This document shows positions 23,450 through 31,883 of a stretch of DNA of 64,000 nt, in pieces (the stretch's first letter is position 1; the number at the start of each line of letters is the position of its first letter). The notes under the pieces are model-generated. The model was not told the origin of the DNA and did no database searches. It saw only the letters and a program-made list of their open reading frames with translations. The translations under genes were made by a program, and so were the position numbers. Origin of the DNA: Nocardia otitidiscaviarum NBRC 14405 (GTDB lineage Bacteria > Actinomycetota > Actinomycetes > Mycobacteriales > Mycobacteriaceae); the NCBI RefSeq assembly GCF_000308635.1, contig NZ_BAGD01000281.1, positions 1 to 64,000 of the forward strand. Direction: 5' to 3'.

Positions 23450-23911
23450 CTACTTCGTGGCCGAATCGCCGTTCGGCCCGTCGCCGGTGGCACGCGCCGC
23501 CAGCGCGTGCTTGCCGTCACCCGCGGCGCGCTGCGCCACCAGCAGGTCGCGGATCTCGGCGAGCAACTCCAGCTCGGTGGGATCGGCCTTGACCTCGGTC
23601 GGGGTCGCGAACCGCTTCTTCAGGTGGTTCATCGGCAGGATGAGCACGAAGTACAGCACCGCCGCCACCATGACGAAATTGATGGCCGCGCTGATGATCG
23701 GCCCCACCGCCACGAAGGTGGCGGGTTTGTCGCCGATGATCTGAAAGCCCAGGCCCAGTTCGCCATTGGTGCCCAGAATCGCCAGCAGGGGTTCGATCAG
23801 CCCCTTGGTGACCGAGGTCACGATGGCGGTGAAGGCCGTGCCCATGACGACCGCCACCGCCAGATCGATGACATTGCCCCTCATCAGGAACTCTTTGAAA
23901 CCCTTGAACAT
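23450..23911 (-). CDS. mscL: large-conductance mechanosensitive channel
   Basis: A 153-residue MscL. The N-terminal helix FKGFKEFLMRGNVIDLAVAVVMG leads into TM1, with the pore-lining glycine and alanine pattern of the family. TM2 is FVMVAAVLYFVLILPMNHLKKR, and a C-terminal charged helical bundle follows. The length is the family norm, with a slightly long tail. MscL opens on hypo-osmotic shock to release solutes. It lies next to the BCCT osmolyte carrier on the same strand, an osmoregulation-themed neighbourhood. Confidence 0.95.
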   Translation of the reverse strand: MFKGFKEFLMRGNVIDLAVAVVMGTAFTAIVTSVTKGLIEPLLAILGTNGELGLGFQIIGDKPATFVAVGPIISAAINFVMVAAVLYFVLILPMNHLKKRFATPTEVKADPTELELLAEIRDLLVAQRAAGDGKHALAARATGDGPNGDSATK

Positions 23912-24043
23912 GATCCGCTGAATCCAATCCGCGCCGGTTCACTAGTGCCGGGCGCAGTCTAAGGCGGATCGAGCCGCGATTTCGCCTCGGCGACCGGGTT
24001 TATTAGCTGTGAAGTTGCCAACGTCGGTGGGGTGGTTCGTGAC

Positions 24044-25639
24044 TCAGCCCACCCCCGCGCGTTTCGGCGTCCGGCCGGTGCGGGTCGCGCGGTCGCTGCG
24101 GAAGGTGCGCACCAGGGCCACGCACATGGCCAGCATGACCACGCTGAAGGGCAGCGCGATGAGCACCGCCACGGTCTGCAGGGTGGTGAGCGCCTGTGCG
24201 CCCTCGCCGCTGGCCACCAGCAGCGCGATGGCCACGGTGCCCATGGAGCAGGTCCAGAACACCCGGCTCCATACCGGCGGCTCCGGATTGCCGCCGGAGG
24301 AGATCATATTCACCACCAGCGCACCGGAATCGGCGGAGGTGACGAAGAACAGCACGATCACCAGGATCGCGATACCCGCGGTGAGCGCGCCGCCGGGCAG
24401 CGTGTGCAGCAGGGAGAACAGCGCGCTGTCGCGATCGGGACCCTCCGGCCCGACGAGTCCACCGCCGCCGAACATCTCGCGGAACAGCCCGGCACCGCCG
24501 AAGACGCTGAACCAGAGGAAGGTCAGCAGCGTCGGCACCAACAGCACTCCGGCCACGAATTCACGCACGGTGCGCCCGCGCGAGATACGGGCGATGAACA
24601 CGCCCACGAAGGGTGCCCAGGAGATCCACCAGCCCCAGTAGAAGACCGTCCACTGCTGCGTCCAGTTGGTGCCCTTCGGGCCCTCGGTCGCGCCGGTGTA
24701 GAGGCTGATCTTGGGCAACTGCTGGAGGTAGGTGCCGATGTTCTGCACCAGGTCGTTCACGATGAACAGCGTCGGACCGACCGCCAGCACGAACAGCAGC
24801 AGCATGCCCGCCAGCCCCATATTGATCTGCGACAGCCATTTGATGCCCCGGTCCACGCCCGTCACCACCGAGACGGTGGCCAGCAGGGTCACAGCGATGA
24901 TGAGCACCACCTGAAAGCCCTTGCCGGGCTGGTTGATCCAGCCCTGGTAGTTCAGGCCCGCCGAGATCTGGAGCACGCCCAGCCCGAGCGAGGTGGCCAC
25001 ACCGAATACGGTGCCGATCACCGCGACGATGTCGATGAGGTCACCGCGCCAGCCGCGAATGCGTTCCGGAGCGAGCGATTCCAGCGCCCATCGAATGGAC
25101 ACCGGACGCTTGCGGCGGTGGATCGAGTACGCGATGGCCAGTCCCACCACCACGTAGATGGCCCATGGGTGGATTCCCCAGTGCAGGAACGTCTGCACCA
25201 TGGCGGCGTCGGCGCGCTGGGCGTCCGTATCGCCCACGCCCGGGCGGGGATCGTCGTAGTGGAACAGCGGTTCGGCCACACCCCAGAACACCAGCCCGAT
25301 TCCCATCCCGGCGGCGAACAGCATGGCCAGCCAGGCGGTGATCGAATACTCGGCCGGTTCCCCGTCGTCGCCGAGGGTGATGTCGCCGAATCGGCCCAGC
25401 CCCAACCAGATCGCGAACACCACGAACAGTGACACGATCACGATGTAGTACCAGCCCATGCCGCCGATCACATTGTCCTGCAAGGCTTTCGCCTGCTCGG
25501 CGGCGGTTTCGCGGAACACGATGGCATAGACGGTGAACGCGACCACCACGATGGCGGCGGGCCAGAACACCCTGGGTTCGACGGCGGATCGAGGGTGAAC
25601 CGCGCTCGTATCGGATGAAACGCTGCTCGGTGCGCTCAC
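24044..25639 (-). CDS. BCCT-family betaine/carnitine/choline transporter
   Basis: A 531-residue secondary carrier with 12 membrane helices. The glycine stretch of TM3 (AAGMGIGLVFWGVAEPLFHY) and the TM8 tryptophan-rich signature (NWTQQWTVFYWGWWISWAPFVGVFIARIS, read as separate short motifs) are diagnostic of the BetP/OpuD family. These import glycine betaine or related trimethylammonium solutes with Na+ or H+. The GTG at 25639 is preceded by GAGGACGGAG and is preferred to the ATG nine codons upstream. Two small helical proteins and mscL flank it. Confidence 0.93.
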   Translation of the reverse strand: MSAPSSVSSDTSAVHPRSAVEPRVFWPAAIVVVAFTVYAIVFRETAAEQAKALQDNVIGGMGWYYIVIVSLFVVFAIWLGLGRFGDITLGDDGEPAEYSITAWLAMLFAAGMGIGLVFWGVAEPLFHYDDPRPGVGDTDAQRADAAMVQTFLHWGIHPWAIYVVVGLAIAYSIHRRKRPVSIRWALESLAPERIRGWRGDLIDIVAVIGTVFGVATSLGLGVLQISAGLNYQGWINQPGKGFQVVLIIAVTLLATVSVVTGVDRGIKWLSQINMGLAGMLLLFVLAVGPTLFIVNDLVQNIGTYLQQLPKISLYTGATEGPKGTNWTQQWTVFYWGWWISWAPFVGVFIARISRGRTVREFVAGVLLVPTLLTFLWFSVFGGAGLFREMFGGGGLVGPEGPDRDSALFSLLHTLPGGALTAGIAILVIVLFFVTSADSGALVVNMISSGGNPEPPVWSRVFWTCSMGTVAIALLVASGEGAQALTTLQTVAVLIALPFSVVMLAMCVALVRTFRSDRATRTGRTPKRAGVG

Positions 25640-25691
25640 GTACTCCGTCCTCTGTGGTGTTGGCATGTCCCCTGCGAATCCCCCGTGCGGA

Positions 25692-25736
25692 CGGGTTCTC
25701 GACCCCGGCCCGCAGACGGTCGGGGTCGAGAACCCG
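25692..25736 (-). terminator. strong hairpin downstream of the small helical protein genes
   Basis: Perfect 16-base arms (25692-25707 and 25721-25736) flank a 13-base loop, six bases beyond the stop of the minus-strand gene ending at 25742. There is no T-tract, as is common in actinobacteria. It probably separates that transcript from the BCCT gene. Confidence 0.65.
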
Positions 25737-25741
25737 CAGTG

Positions 25742-26077
25742 CTACGAATCGCCCATCTTGTTCTTCAGGTTCTCGACGATCTCGTTGAGCGCCCGCATGG
25801 CGTCGGCGGCCGCGCCCTCGAGATTCGCACGAGCCTGTTCGAGCGAATTCTGGATGTCCTCACCCGCGAGTCTGTCGGCCAATGCCTTGGCCATATCCGC
25901 GAATTCGGCCGCGGCCGTCTGGGCGCGGTCGGCCAGTTCGGCGGCGGCGCTGCTGGCCTTCTCGGCCAGTTGCCCCGCCGCGTCCCCGGCGCGTTCGGCC
26001 CACTCGCCAGCGGTATCGCTGATGTTCTCGGCGAGTTCGTCGGATGTCGCGGTGAGATTGTTGTCCTCGTCGGTCAC
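25742..26077 (-). CDS. small alanine-rich helical protein
   Basis: A 111-residue acidic, alanine-rich protein (AGEWAERAGDAAGQLAEKA, AAAELADRAQTAAAEF) predicted to be one or two long amphipathic helices. The pattern resembles LEA-like or apolipoprotein-like coiled helices. I do not recognise a named family. It is preceded, 12 bases away on the same strand, by a second small helical protein, and followed by a strong terminator and the BCCT carrier. A stress or envelope-associated role is plausible from composition and neighbours only. Confidence 0.65.
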   Translation of the reverse strand: MTDEDNNLTATSDELAENISDTAGEWAERAGDAAGQLAEKASSAAAELADRAQTAAAEFADMAKALADRLAGEDIQNSLEQARANLEGAAADAMRALNEIVENLKNKMGDS

Positions 26078-26089
26078 GCGTGCTCCCGC

Positions 26090-26299
26090 CTACCGGCCGC
26101 CGCCGAGCTTGTCCTTGGCGTCGCGCATGGCGCCTTCGGCCTTGTCCCGTGCCTCGGTCGCCCGGCGCTTGGCGTCGCCGGTCGCCTCGTGGAACTTGGA
26201 TTCGAACTCGTCGGCCTGATCCTCGATCTTGTTCCCCATGCGGTCGGCCTGCTCCTTGGCCTTCTGCGCGGCCTCCTTGGCCTTGTCCATGAGCGACAT
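26090..26299 (-). CDS. small charged helical protein (Rv0909 antitoxin-like or LEA-like)
   Basis: A 69-residue, strongly charged helical protein: MDKAKEAAQKAKEQADRMG, then EATGDAKRRATEARDKAEG. The ATG at 26299 is fixed by GGAGG six bases upstream. The heptad-like K/A/E pattern resembles both the Rv0909-type antitoxin family and CsbD/LEA-type stress proteins. No toxin gene is adjacent, which argues against the former. It forms an operon with the 111-residue helical protein that follows. Confidence 0.65.
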   Translation of the reverse strand: MSLMDKAKEAAQKAKEQADRMGNKIEDQADEFESKFHEATGDAKRRATEARDKAEGAMRDAKDKLGGGR

Positions 26300-26399
26300 C
26301 GAAACCTCCGTAGGTGTGGCACGCCCGGACCGGGCGTGCTGGTTCGGGGTACTTCGACGAGCGATCTTTCAGCAAACGATCCTACGCCCGTTCGGTACG

Positions 26400-26441
26400 A
26401 AAAAGCCCGGTCGGTCCGGAAGTATCCGGAACCGACCGGGC
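26400..26441 (-). terminator. rho-independent terminator of the lactone-dehydrogenase gene
   Basis: GCCCGGTCGGT (26405-26415) pairs with ACCGACCGGGC (26431-26441), and the interior TCCGG/CCGGA extends the stem. Five A residues (26400-26404) give a T-tract on the minus strand. It lies 22 bases beyond the minus-strand stop at 26463. Confidence 0.8.
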
Positions 26442-26462
26442 AGGAACGGCTGTTGTCGCAGG

Positions 26463-27761
26463 TCAGCGTGTCGGGCCGAGCACTCGATCGAGGTAGGGAT
26501 TGGCGAAACGGCCGTTCGGATCGAAGCGACGGCGCACCGCCGCGAACCGCTCCCACTCCGGGTACCTCTCGGCCAGGGTCGCCGCGGTCTGGAAGTGCCG
26601 CTTACCCCAGTGCGGACGACCGCCGTACCGGTCGAAGACCGCCTCGCACGCCCGGAAGTACGGCTCGTACTCCATCCCGGCGTACTGGTGCACCGCGATA
26701 TAGCAGGTGGCACGCCCACCGGCGGGGGAGAGGAAGGCATCGTCGGGCGCGACCCACCGCACCTCGATGGGCATGACGGTGTCGAACCGCTTGGCCACCT
26801 CCTTGATCTCGCGAATGGCGTCCACGGAGTGTTCGCGCGCGATGGCGTACTCCATCTCCGTGAAGCGGAACAGCCGCGGGCTGGCGAACACCCGGTAGGA
26901 GCGTTCCACCTGGCGTCGGTAGCTACCCGCCAGCGCCGAGAACTGCTGCACCCGGGGGATGAGCGCGGGGGTGCGGCGGGTGAGGCGGCACAGCGCGTCG
27001 AACACGTGGTTGTTGATCAGGATGTCGGAGAACCATTCGACGGCCCGCCCGCGCGGCTGCTCCGGCAACTGCACGGTGTTGTTGCGCTTGGTCATGGCGA
27101 TGTCGCTGTGGGCGAACATGTAGAACTCGAAGTGCTCGTTGCCGTCCACGTGGGAATCCAGATCGGCCAGCACGTCCTCGAGCGGAAGCGGCCGTTCGAT
27201 GCCCTCGAGTACGAAGGAGGGCACCATCTGCAGCGTCACCGCGGTGACCACGCCGAGTGCGCCGATGTTCACCCGCGCCGCGCGCCAGCCGTCCGGATCG
27301 GTCTGCTCGTTCAGTTCCACCCGGCTGCCGTCGGCCAGCACCATCTCGACCGAATGCAGGGCGGCGGAGAGGTTCTGGAGTTTGGCCCCGGTGCCGTGCG
27401 TGCCGGTCGCGGTCGCGCCCGCGATGGTCTGCACGTCGATATCACCCAGGTTGGGGAAGGCCAGGCCGAGCGGGTGCAGGGAATTGCTGGCGGCATTGAG
27501 CGTCAGGCCGGCGTCGACGCGCACGAGTCCGCTGGCGCGGTCCACCGAGTGGATCCGGTTCAGCTTCGACAGCCGCATGAGGGTGCCGTCGGTGCAGACG
27601 GTGTCGGTGAACGAGTGGCCCGATCCGGCCACCCGGACGGTATGCCCGGCGGCCTCCGCCCGCGCGAGCAGGGCGGCGACTTCCTCGGGCGAGCCCGGTT
27701 CGGCGATGGCTGCCGGAGTACAGCGCTGATCCCCGGCCCAGTTCACCCAAGAGTTGGTCAT
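26463..27761 (-). CDS. FAD-linked sugar-1,4-lactone oxidase/dehydrogenase (gulonolactone dehydrogenase-like)
   Basis: A 432-residue VAO-type flavoprotein. The FAD-binding domain (1-180) has VRVAGSGHSFTD (His49 lies at the usual position of the family) and ATATGTHGTGAKL. The C-terminal ALO domain ends with RPHWGKRH and FDPNGRFANPYLDRVLG, the family signature. Homologues include the mycobacterial L-gulono-1,4-lactone dehydrogenase (Rv1771) and D-arabinono-lactone oxidases, which make ascorbate-like products. Substrate and electron acceptor cannot be assigned from sequence. A clear terminator follows. Confidence 0.88.
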   Translation of the reverse strand: MTNSWVNWAGDQRCTPAAIAEPGSPEEVAALLARAEAAGHTVRVAGSGHSFTDTVCTDGTLMRLSKLNRIHSVDRASGLVRVDAGLTLNAASNSLHPLGLAFPNLGDIDVQTIAGATATGTHGTGAKLQNLSAALHSVEMVLADGSRVELNEQTDPDGWRAARVNIGALGVVTAVTLQMVPSFVLEGIERPLPLEDVLADLDSHVDGNEHFEFYMFAHSDIAMTKRNNTVQLPEQPRGRAVEWFSDILINNHVFDALCRLTRRTPALIPRVQQFSALAGSYRRQVERSYRVFASPRLFRFTEMEYAIAREHSVDAIREIKEVAKRFDTVMPIEVRWVAPDDAFLSPAGGRATCYIAVHQYAGMEYEPYFRACEAVFDRYGGRPHWGKRHFQTAATLAERYPEWERFAAVRRRFDPNGRFANPYLDRVLGPTR

Positions 27762-27794
27762 GCGTCCAACTCTAAACCGGACATGTGATCGGCG

Positions 27795-28520
27795 CTACCG
27801 TTTGCGGTTCATGCACATGGCCGCCTTGCCCCGCTCCACCTCCTCCTCGGTGAGCGGTGGCACGTCGAGGGGGATGCGGGGGACCGCGTCGCCGCGCACG
27901 CCGTTGAGGATGAGTGCCATGTAGCGCCGCCAGACGTCCGGGTTGACCGGTCGGGCGAAACCCGCGACCGCGTCGACCATATTGACCATGGCGAAGAAAT
28001 CGCCGGACTCGATCTCGGGCCGCAGCGCTCCGGCGTCCTTGGCGCGCTGCACCACCTGGAACATGCCGGGCCGGACGCGGTCGCGCATGCACTCGAAGCG
28101 CTCCATGCTGTCCTTCATCTCGAGCAGCACCTCGCTCAGGCCGCGATTGGTGGCCATGTGGCGGCAGGCGTACTCGAACAGATCCACCAGGCCCGTCCAT
28201 GGGTCGGGATGGTGCAGGGCGGTTTCCACCGCCGCGGCGAACTCGTTGACGTTCTGGTCGAACACCTCCGAGATCAGTTCCTGCTTGTTGGCGAAGCGGC
28301 GGTACACGGTGCCCACGCCGACTCCCGCCTTGTCTGCGACATCGTCGAGGGTGATCTCGAGTCCGTGCTCGGCGAACAGCTCGCGCGCGGCGGCGATGAT
28401 CCGCTGCTGATTGCGGGCGGCGTCGGCGCGCAGGCGACGGGTGGGCTGTCCCGTGGCGGGACGACCCGAGGGGGTCGTCGCGGCCGCTGCGGCCGTGGTG
28501 GTGGCGTGATTCACACCCAT
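27795..28520 (-). CDS. TetR-family transcriptional regulator
   Basis: A 241-residue protein with an extended Ala/Thr-rich N terminus. The helix-turn-helix is at about residues 36-84 (RIIAAARELFAEHG, then DKAGVGVGTVYRRFANKQELISEVF). The C-terminal domain (YACRHMATNRGLSEVLLEM, FAMVNMVDAVAGFARPV) matches regulators paired with DHA2 exporters. It is divergent from the exporter at 28632, and the 111-base gap contains dyads with GGAG/CTCC arms. It most likely represses both genes. Confidence 0.9.
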   Translation of the reverse strand: MGVNHATTTAAAAATTPSGRPATGQPTRRLRADAARNQQRIIAAARELFAEHGLEITLDDVADKAGVGVGTVYRRFANKQELISEVFDQNVNEFAAAVETALHHPDPWTGLVDLFEYACRHMATNRGLSEVLLEMKDSMERFECMRDRVRPGMFQVVQRAKDAGALRPEIESGDFFAMVNMVDAVAGFARPVNPDVWRRYMALILNGVRGDAVPRIPLDVPPLTEEEVERGKAAMCMNRKR

Positions 28521-28542
28521 ATGCTAGCAACCTTCGGGATTA

Positions 28543-28607
28543 AGTGGAGGCTATCTCTCCGTTTTGATGGTAACTTCTGACAGGAAACCGGAGGGCCTTC
28601 CTCCACT
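28543..28607. promoter_or_regulatory. operator dyads between tetR and the DHA2 exporter
   Basis: GGAG-N7-CTCC (28546-28560) and GGAGG-N5-CCTCC (28590-28604) are two dyads. The outer elements AGTGGAGG (28543-28550) and CCTCCACT (28600-28607) are exact inverted copies of each other. The arrangement suggests two bound repressor dimers across the divergent promoters. Confidence 0.5.
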
Positions 28608-28631
28608 AAGTGTACGGGACGAGGACACCGC

Positions 28632-30128
28632 ATGACTTCCACCATCGACATAGCGAAACCGGCTCCGCCGACCGGTCGTCGCGGCTCCCACGCCCTGCGC
28701 TGGTGGGTGCTCGCGGTACTCGGCGTCGCCCAGCTCATGGTCGTGCTCGACGCGACCGTGGTGAATATCGCGCTACCGGAGGCACAGGCCGATCTCGGCT
28801 TCTCCAACGCCGACCGGCAGTGGGTGATCACCGGCTACGCGCTCGCCTTCGGCAGCCTGCTGCTGCTCGGTGGACGGCTCTCCGATCTGTTCGGCCGGCG
28901 CACCACCTTCATCGTCGGCCTGGTCGGCTTCGCCGTCGCCTCCGCGGTGGGCGGGGCGGCCGCCAACTTCGAGATGCTGGTCGCCTCCCGGGTCGCCCAG
29001 GGCGTCTTCGGTGCGCTGCTGGCCCCGGCGGCGCTGTCGCTGTTGACCGTCACCTTCACCGAACCGGGCGAACGTGCCAAGGCATTCGGCATCTTCGGCG
29101 CCATCGCCGGTGCGGGCGGCGCGCTCGGTCTGCTGCTCGGCGGAGCACTCACCGAATGGGCCTCCTGGCGCTGGGTCATGTACGTGAACCTGATCTTCGC
29201 GGCCGTCGCGCTGATCGGCGCGGTGCTGCTGCTGGCCAAGCACGTCACCACCGGGGATCGGCCGAAACTCGACATTCCCGGCACCATCACCGTGACCGCG
29301 GCGCTGTTCGCCATCGTCTACGGCTTCTCCAAGGCCGAATCCGACGGCTGGACCGACTCGGCCACGCTCGGCTTCCTGATCGGCGGCACGGTGCTGCTGG
29401 CGGTGTTCTTCTGGATCGAACAGCGGGTAGCGCATCCGCTGCTGCCGCTGCGGGTGATCGCCGACCGCACCCGCGGGGCGTCCTACCTCACCGTATTCGC
29501 CATCGGCATCGGCATGTTCGCCATGTTCCTGTTCCTCACCTACTACATGCAGCAGCAGCTGGGGTACACCCCGATCGTGACCGGCGTGGCGTTCCTGCCG
29601 ATGGTGGCGGGCATGGTGATCTCCTCGACCACGGTGCCGTCGCTGGTGCTGCCGCGGGTCGGGCCGCGGGTGACGGTGGTGTCCGGCTACCTGCTCGCCA
29701 CCCTGGGCATGGTGCTGCTCACCCGCATCGGCGTGGATACCGGCTACGCCAGCCACATCCTGCCGAGCCTGATCATCATGGGCGTCGGTCTCGGTGCGGC
29801 CATGTCCACTGCCTTCGCCGGCGCCACCGCCGGGGTGCACCACACCGACGCGGGCGTCGCCTCGGCCATGGTGAACACCAGCCAGCAGGTCGGCGGCTCC
29901 ATCGGCACCGCACTGCTGAGCACGCTGGCGGCCAGCGCCTTCGACGGCTACGTCGCCGATCACCTGCCGCCCGACCCCGGCGTGCTGGCCCAGGCCGCCG
30001 TGGAGAGCTACACCACCACCTTCTGGTGGGCGGCGGGCATCTTCCTGGTCGGCGCGATCATCACCGGCATGATCATGCCGAATACCGTGCCGGTCCCGGC
30101 CGAAGGGGAACCCGTACTGGCGCACTGA
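28632..30128 (+). CDS. DHA2-family MFS multidrug exporter (14 TM)
   Basis: A complete 498-residue exporter. TM1 carries VLDATVVNIALPEAQADL, motif A is GGRLSDLFGRRTTF, and motif C is in TM5 (IAGAGGALGLLLGGALTE). The second half has FLFLTYYMQQQLGYTPIVTG and GVASAMVNTSQQVGGSIG. It belongs to the EmrB/QacA group of proton-coupled drug exporters and is divergent from a TetR gene. A long perfect hairpin follows 38 bases after the stop. Comparison with this protein shows which helices are missing from the shortened homologue at 2316-3197. Confidence 0.92.
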   Translation: MTSTIDIAKPAPPTGRRGSHALRWWVLAVLGVAQLMVVLDATVVNIALPEAQADLGFSNADRQWVITGYALAFGSLLLLGGRLSDLFGRRTTFIVGLVGFAVASAVGGAAANFEMLVASRVAQGVFGALLAPAALSLLTVTFTEPGERAKAFGIFGAIAGAGGALGLLLGGALTEWASWRWVMYVNLIFAAVALIGAVLLLAKHVTTGDRPKLDIPGTITVTAALFAIVYGFSKAESDGWTDSATLGFLIGGTVLLAVFFWIEQRVAHPLLPLRVIADRTRGASYLTVFAIGIGMFAMFLFLTYYMQQQLGYTPIVTGVAFLPMVAGMVISSTTVPSLVLPRVGPRVTVVSGYLLATLGMVLLTRIGVDTGYASHILPSLIIMGVGLGAAMSTAFAGATAGVHHTDAGVASAMVNTSQQVGGSIGTALLSTLAASAFDGYVADHLPPDPGVLAQAAVESYTTTFWWAAGIFLVGAIITGMIMPNTVPVPAEGEPVLAH

Positions 30129-30166
30129 GTCCCAGCGCCACGCGCCGGAGCGGTGCGCCGATATCG

Positions 30167-30202
30167 GAAGTGCCCCGTCCGCTATCGCGGACGGGGCACT
30201 TC
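30167..30202. terminator. bidirectional hairpin terminator
   Basis: Perfect 15-base arms (30167-30181 and 30188-30202) with a six-base loop lie between the exporter stop at 30128 and the end of the convergent lipase gene at 30281. There is no T-tract on either side. The stem stability alone suggests termination of both transcripts. Confidence 0.7.
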
Positions 30203-30280
30203 TCGACGCGGTGCGTGGGTCCCGACGACGGCCCGCGCGGGTTGCCGGTGCGCCCTGCCGAGCGCGACGGCGGTCCGTGC

Positions 30281-31489
30281 TCAGCAGTTGGACGGGGCCG
30301 CGAGGCCCGCGAAGCGATCCGACAGGTAGTTGAAGGCGCGCGGCGCTCCGGAGAAGATGGCCGTGCCGTGATCGGCTCCCGGGATCACGTCGAACAGCAC
30401 CGGGGTCCCGGCGTGGCAGTAGCGTCCCGCCACGCTGAGCGCCAGATCCAGCGGCACCTGGTCGTTGCCGCCGTGCCACTGATAGACCGGCGCGCGCGGC
30501 ACGCCGGGATAGATCTCCAGGCTGTTCTCGTGCAGGATGCGAATGTTGTTGGCGCTGGCTTCCATTCCGGGACGGAACATCTCGCCGATGGAGTGGTTCG
30601 CGCCCGCGCTGATGATCTCGTTCACGCAGGCATTGGCGATCTGCGAGCGCAGTGCCAGTCCGGCCGGGCTGAGCGCGTCGTCGAGATTCATCTCCGCCGG
30701 GTACTCGCGCTCCAGCCCGACCGCCACCGCGAAGCCGAGCCCGAACAGCGGATGCGGCGCATTGCCGATCTGCAGCGCCATCTTGCCGGGATTCACCGGC
30801 ACGCCGCCGAGGGCCACCCCGACGATCGGCAGCTCCGGCGCGTACTCCGCCGCCAGTGCCGCCGCGAAGCCGGTCGCCATGGCGCCACCCGAATATCCGG
30901 CCAGGCCGACCGGCGAATCACCCAGTCCCGCGGGGGCGAAGCGCTTCACCGCCCGAATGCCGTCGAGGGTGATCTGTCCGCCCATCCGGGCCGCCCCGTA
31001 CGCACTGGTCGGCCCGAGGTGATCCGGCACCGCCACCGCCCAGCCCCGGGCCAGCAGCAGATTCAGCGCCGGAGCCTCCTGCAGGCTGCCGTCGAACAGG
31101 CTGTGCGACGGAGCGCACTGCGTGCCCAGGGAATTCACGAACGGCTGATACGACACGATGGGCCGTGGTCCGCCACCGCCGGGCAGGATGAGCGTGGTCA
31201 CCGCCGAGATGGGGGCGCCCGCGGAATTGGTGGAGCGGTAGTTCAGCTGCCACACCGTCGCGCCCGGATAGCCGTGGGCGGGGACGATGCGGCTGTTGAT
31301 GACATCGCCGGGGGCGAAGGCGCCGATATTGCCCGGGGGCGCGTAGAACGCATCGGGGTCCGGGAAGGGATAGATGGCGCCGTGGGCGACCGGAGTCGCG
31401 CCGAGACTGCTCGCCAGAGCCGCCGCTACGGCCGCGGCGATAACAGAGCTCCGGACCAGCAACCCCCTGATCGACTGCCGTACCGTCAA
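30281..31489 (-). CDS. secreted lipase of the secretory lipase (LIP) family
   Basis: A 402-residue exported lipase. A signal peptide (SSVIAAAVAAALASSLG, cleavage near AHG) precedes a mature domain with DAFYAPPG near its start. Further motifs are LNYRSTNSAGAPISAVTT, AVPDHLGPTSAY, GYSGGAMATGFAAAL (nucleophile Ser), YQWHGGNDQVP (Asp region) and GADHGTA (His). This order matches fungal and actinobacterial secretory triacylglycerol lipases. I start at the TTG at 31489 because GGAGGA lies seven bases before it. An in-frame ATG nine codons upstream has no such site. Confidence 0.85.
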   Translation of the reverse strand: MTVRQSIRGLLVRSSVIAAAVAAALASSLGATPVAHGAIYPFPDPDAFYAPPGNIGAFAPGDVINSRIVPAHGYPGATVWQLNYRSTNSAGAPISAVTTLILPGGGGPRPIVSYQPFVNSLGTQCAPSHSLFDGSLQEAPALNLLLARGWAVAVPDHLGPTSAYGAARMGGQITLDGIRAVKRFAPAGLGDSPVGLAGYSGGAMATGFAAALAAEYAPELPIVGVALGGVPVNPGKMALQIGNAPHPLFGLGFAVAVGLEREYPAEMNLDDALSPAGLALRSQIANACVNEIISAGANHSIGEMFRPGMEASANNIRILHENSLEIYPGVPRAPVYQWHGGNDQVPLDLALSVAGRYCHAGTPVLFDVIPGADHGTAIFSGAPRAFNYLSDRFAGLAAPSNC

Positions 31490-31613
31490 CTTCGCTCCTC
31501 CAGGCCGATGGGACAACGCTGAGATGGCGGCACTATCCTCGCAGTCCCGAGGTGTCGTTCGGCCTCAGCAACACGCCGAACAGCAACGAATTGGCTATCG
31601 AGGCGGAGGGGTG

Positions 31614-31883
31614 GTGGTCGCAACGTTCGCACGATCCGACGCACCGGCTCTCGCCGCCATCGCCGCGGGCGGCGCGCTGGGGTCGAGCCTGCGCGGTTTC
31701 ACCACCTTCTCCACCTTCGGTGTGGAAGTTCGTACACTGCTCGAATCGGGGCGGACGGTTTCCGCGCTCGGCTATCTCGGGGGAACGGTGGTGGCGTCGG
31801 TGGGCGCGGTCGTGATCGGGGCGGGCGCGACGCGGTGGTGGAGACGGACCGGGACAGGCACGGCGAAAGGGGGCAGGCGATGA
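31614..31883 (+). CDS. crcB: CrcB/Fluc-like protein with its core deleted
   Basis: An 89-residue protein. It begins with the CrcB glycine motif (AAGGALGSSLR) and passes immediately to GFTTFSTFGVEVRTLL and the last helix (YLGGTVVASVGAVVIGAGA). Functional Fluc subunits have about 120-130 residues, with TM2, the NxxGS-type motif and most of TM3 between these two points. About 40-50 residues are missing here, in frame. The second CrcB in the same operon (32224) is complete. The GTG at 31614 follows GGAGG by four bases. The stop overlaps the DUF190 gene by four bases (ATGA). It may be an inactive relic or a minimal partner. Confidence 0.7.
   Translation: MVATFARSDAPALAAIAAGGALGSSLRGFTTFSTFGVEVRTLLESGRTVSALGYLGGTVVASVGAVVIGAGATRWWRRTGTGTAKGGRR

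Noticed and set aside
22430..23450. Long plus-strand frame antisense to the DHA2 exporter and mscL
   Set aside because: It is rich in Gln/Arg/His, typical of the complement of hydrophobic membrane protein genes.
25742..26299. Interpretation of the two small helical proteins as a toxin-antitoxin pair
   Set aside because: The smaller one resembles Rv0909-type antitoxins only in composition, and neither protein shows a toxin fold.
31490..31613. Possible fluoride riboswitch before the crcB operon
   Set aside because: I could not find the conserved GGNGAUGG and CUGAUGG-type elements of the crcB motif in this stretch.
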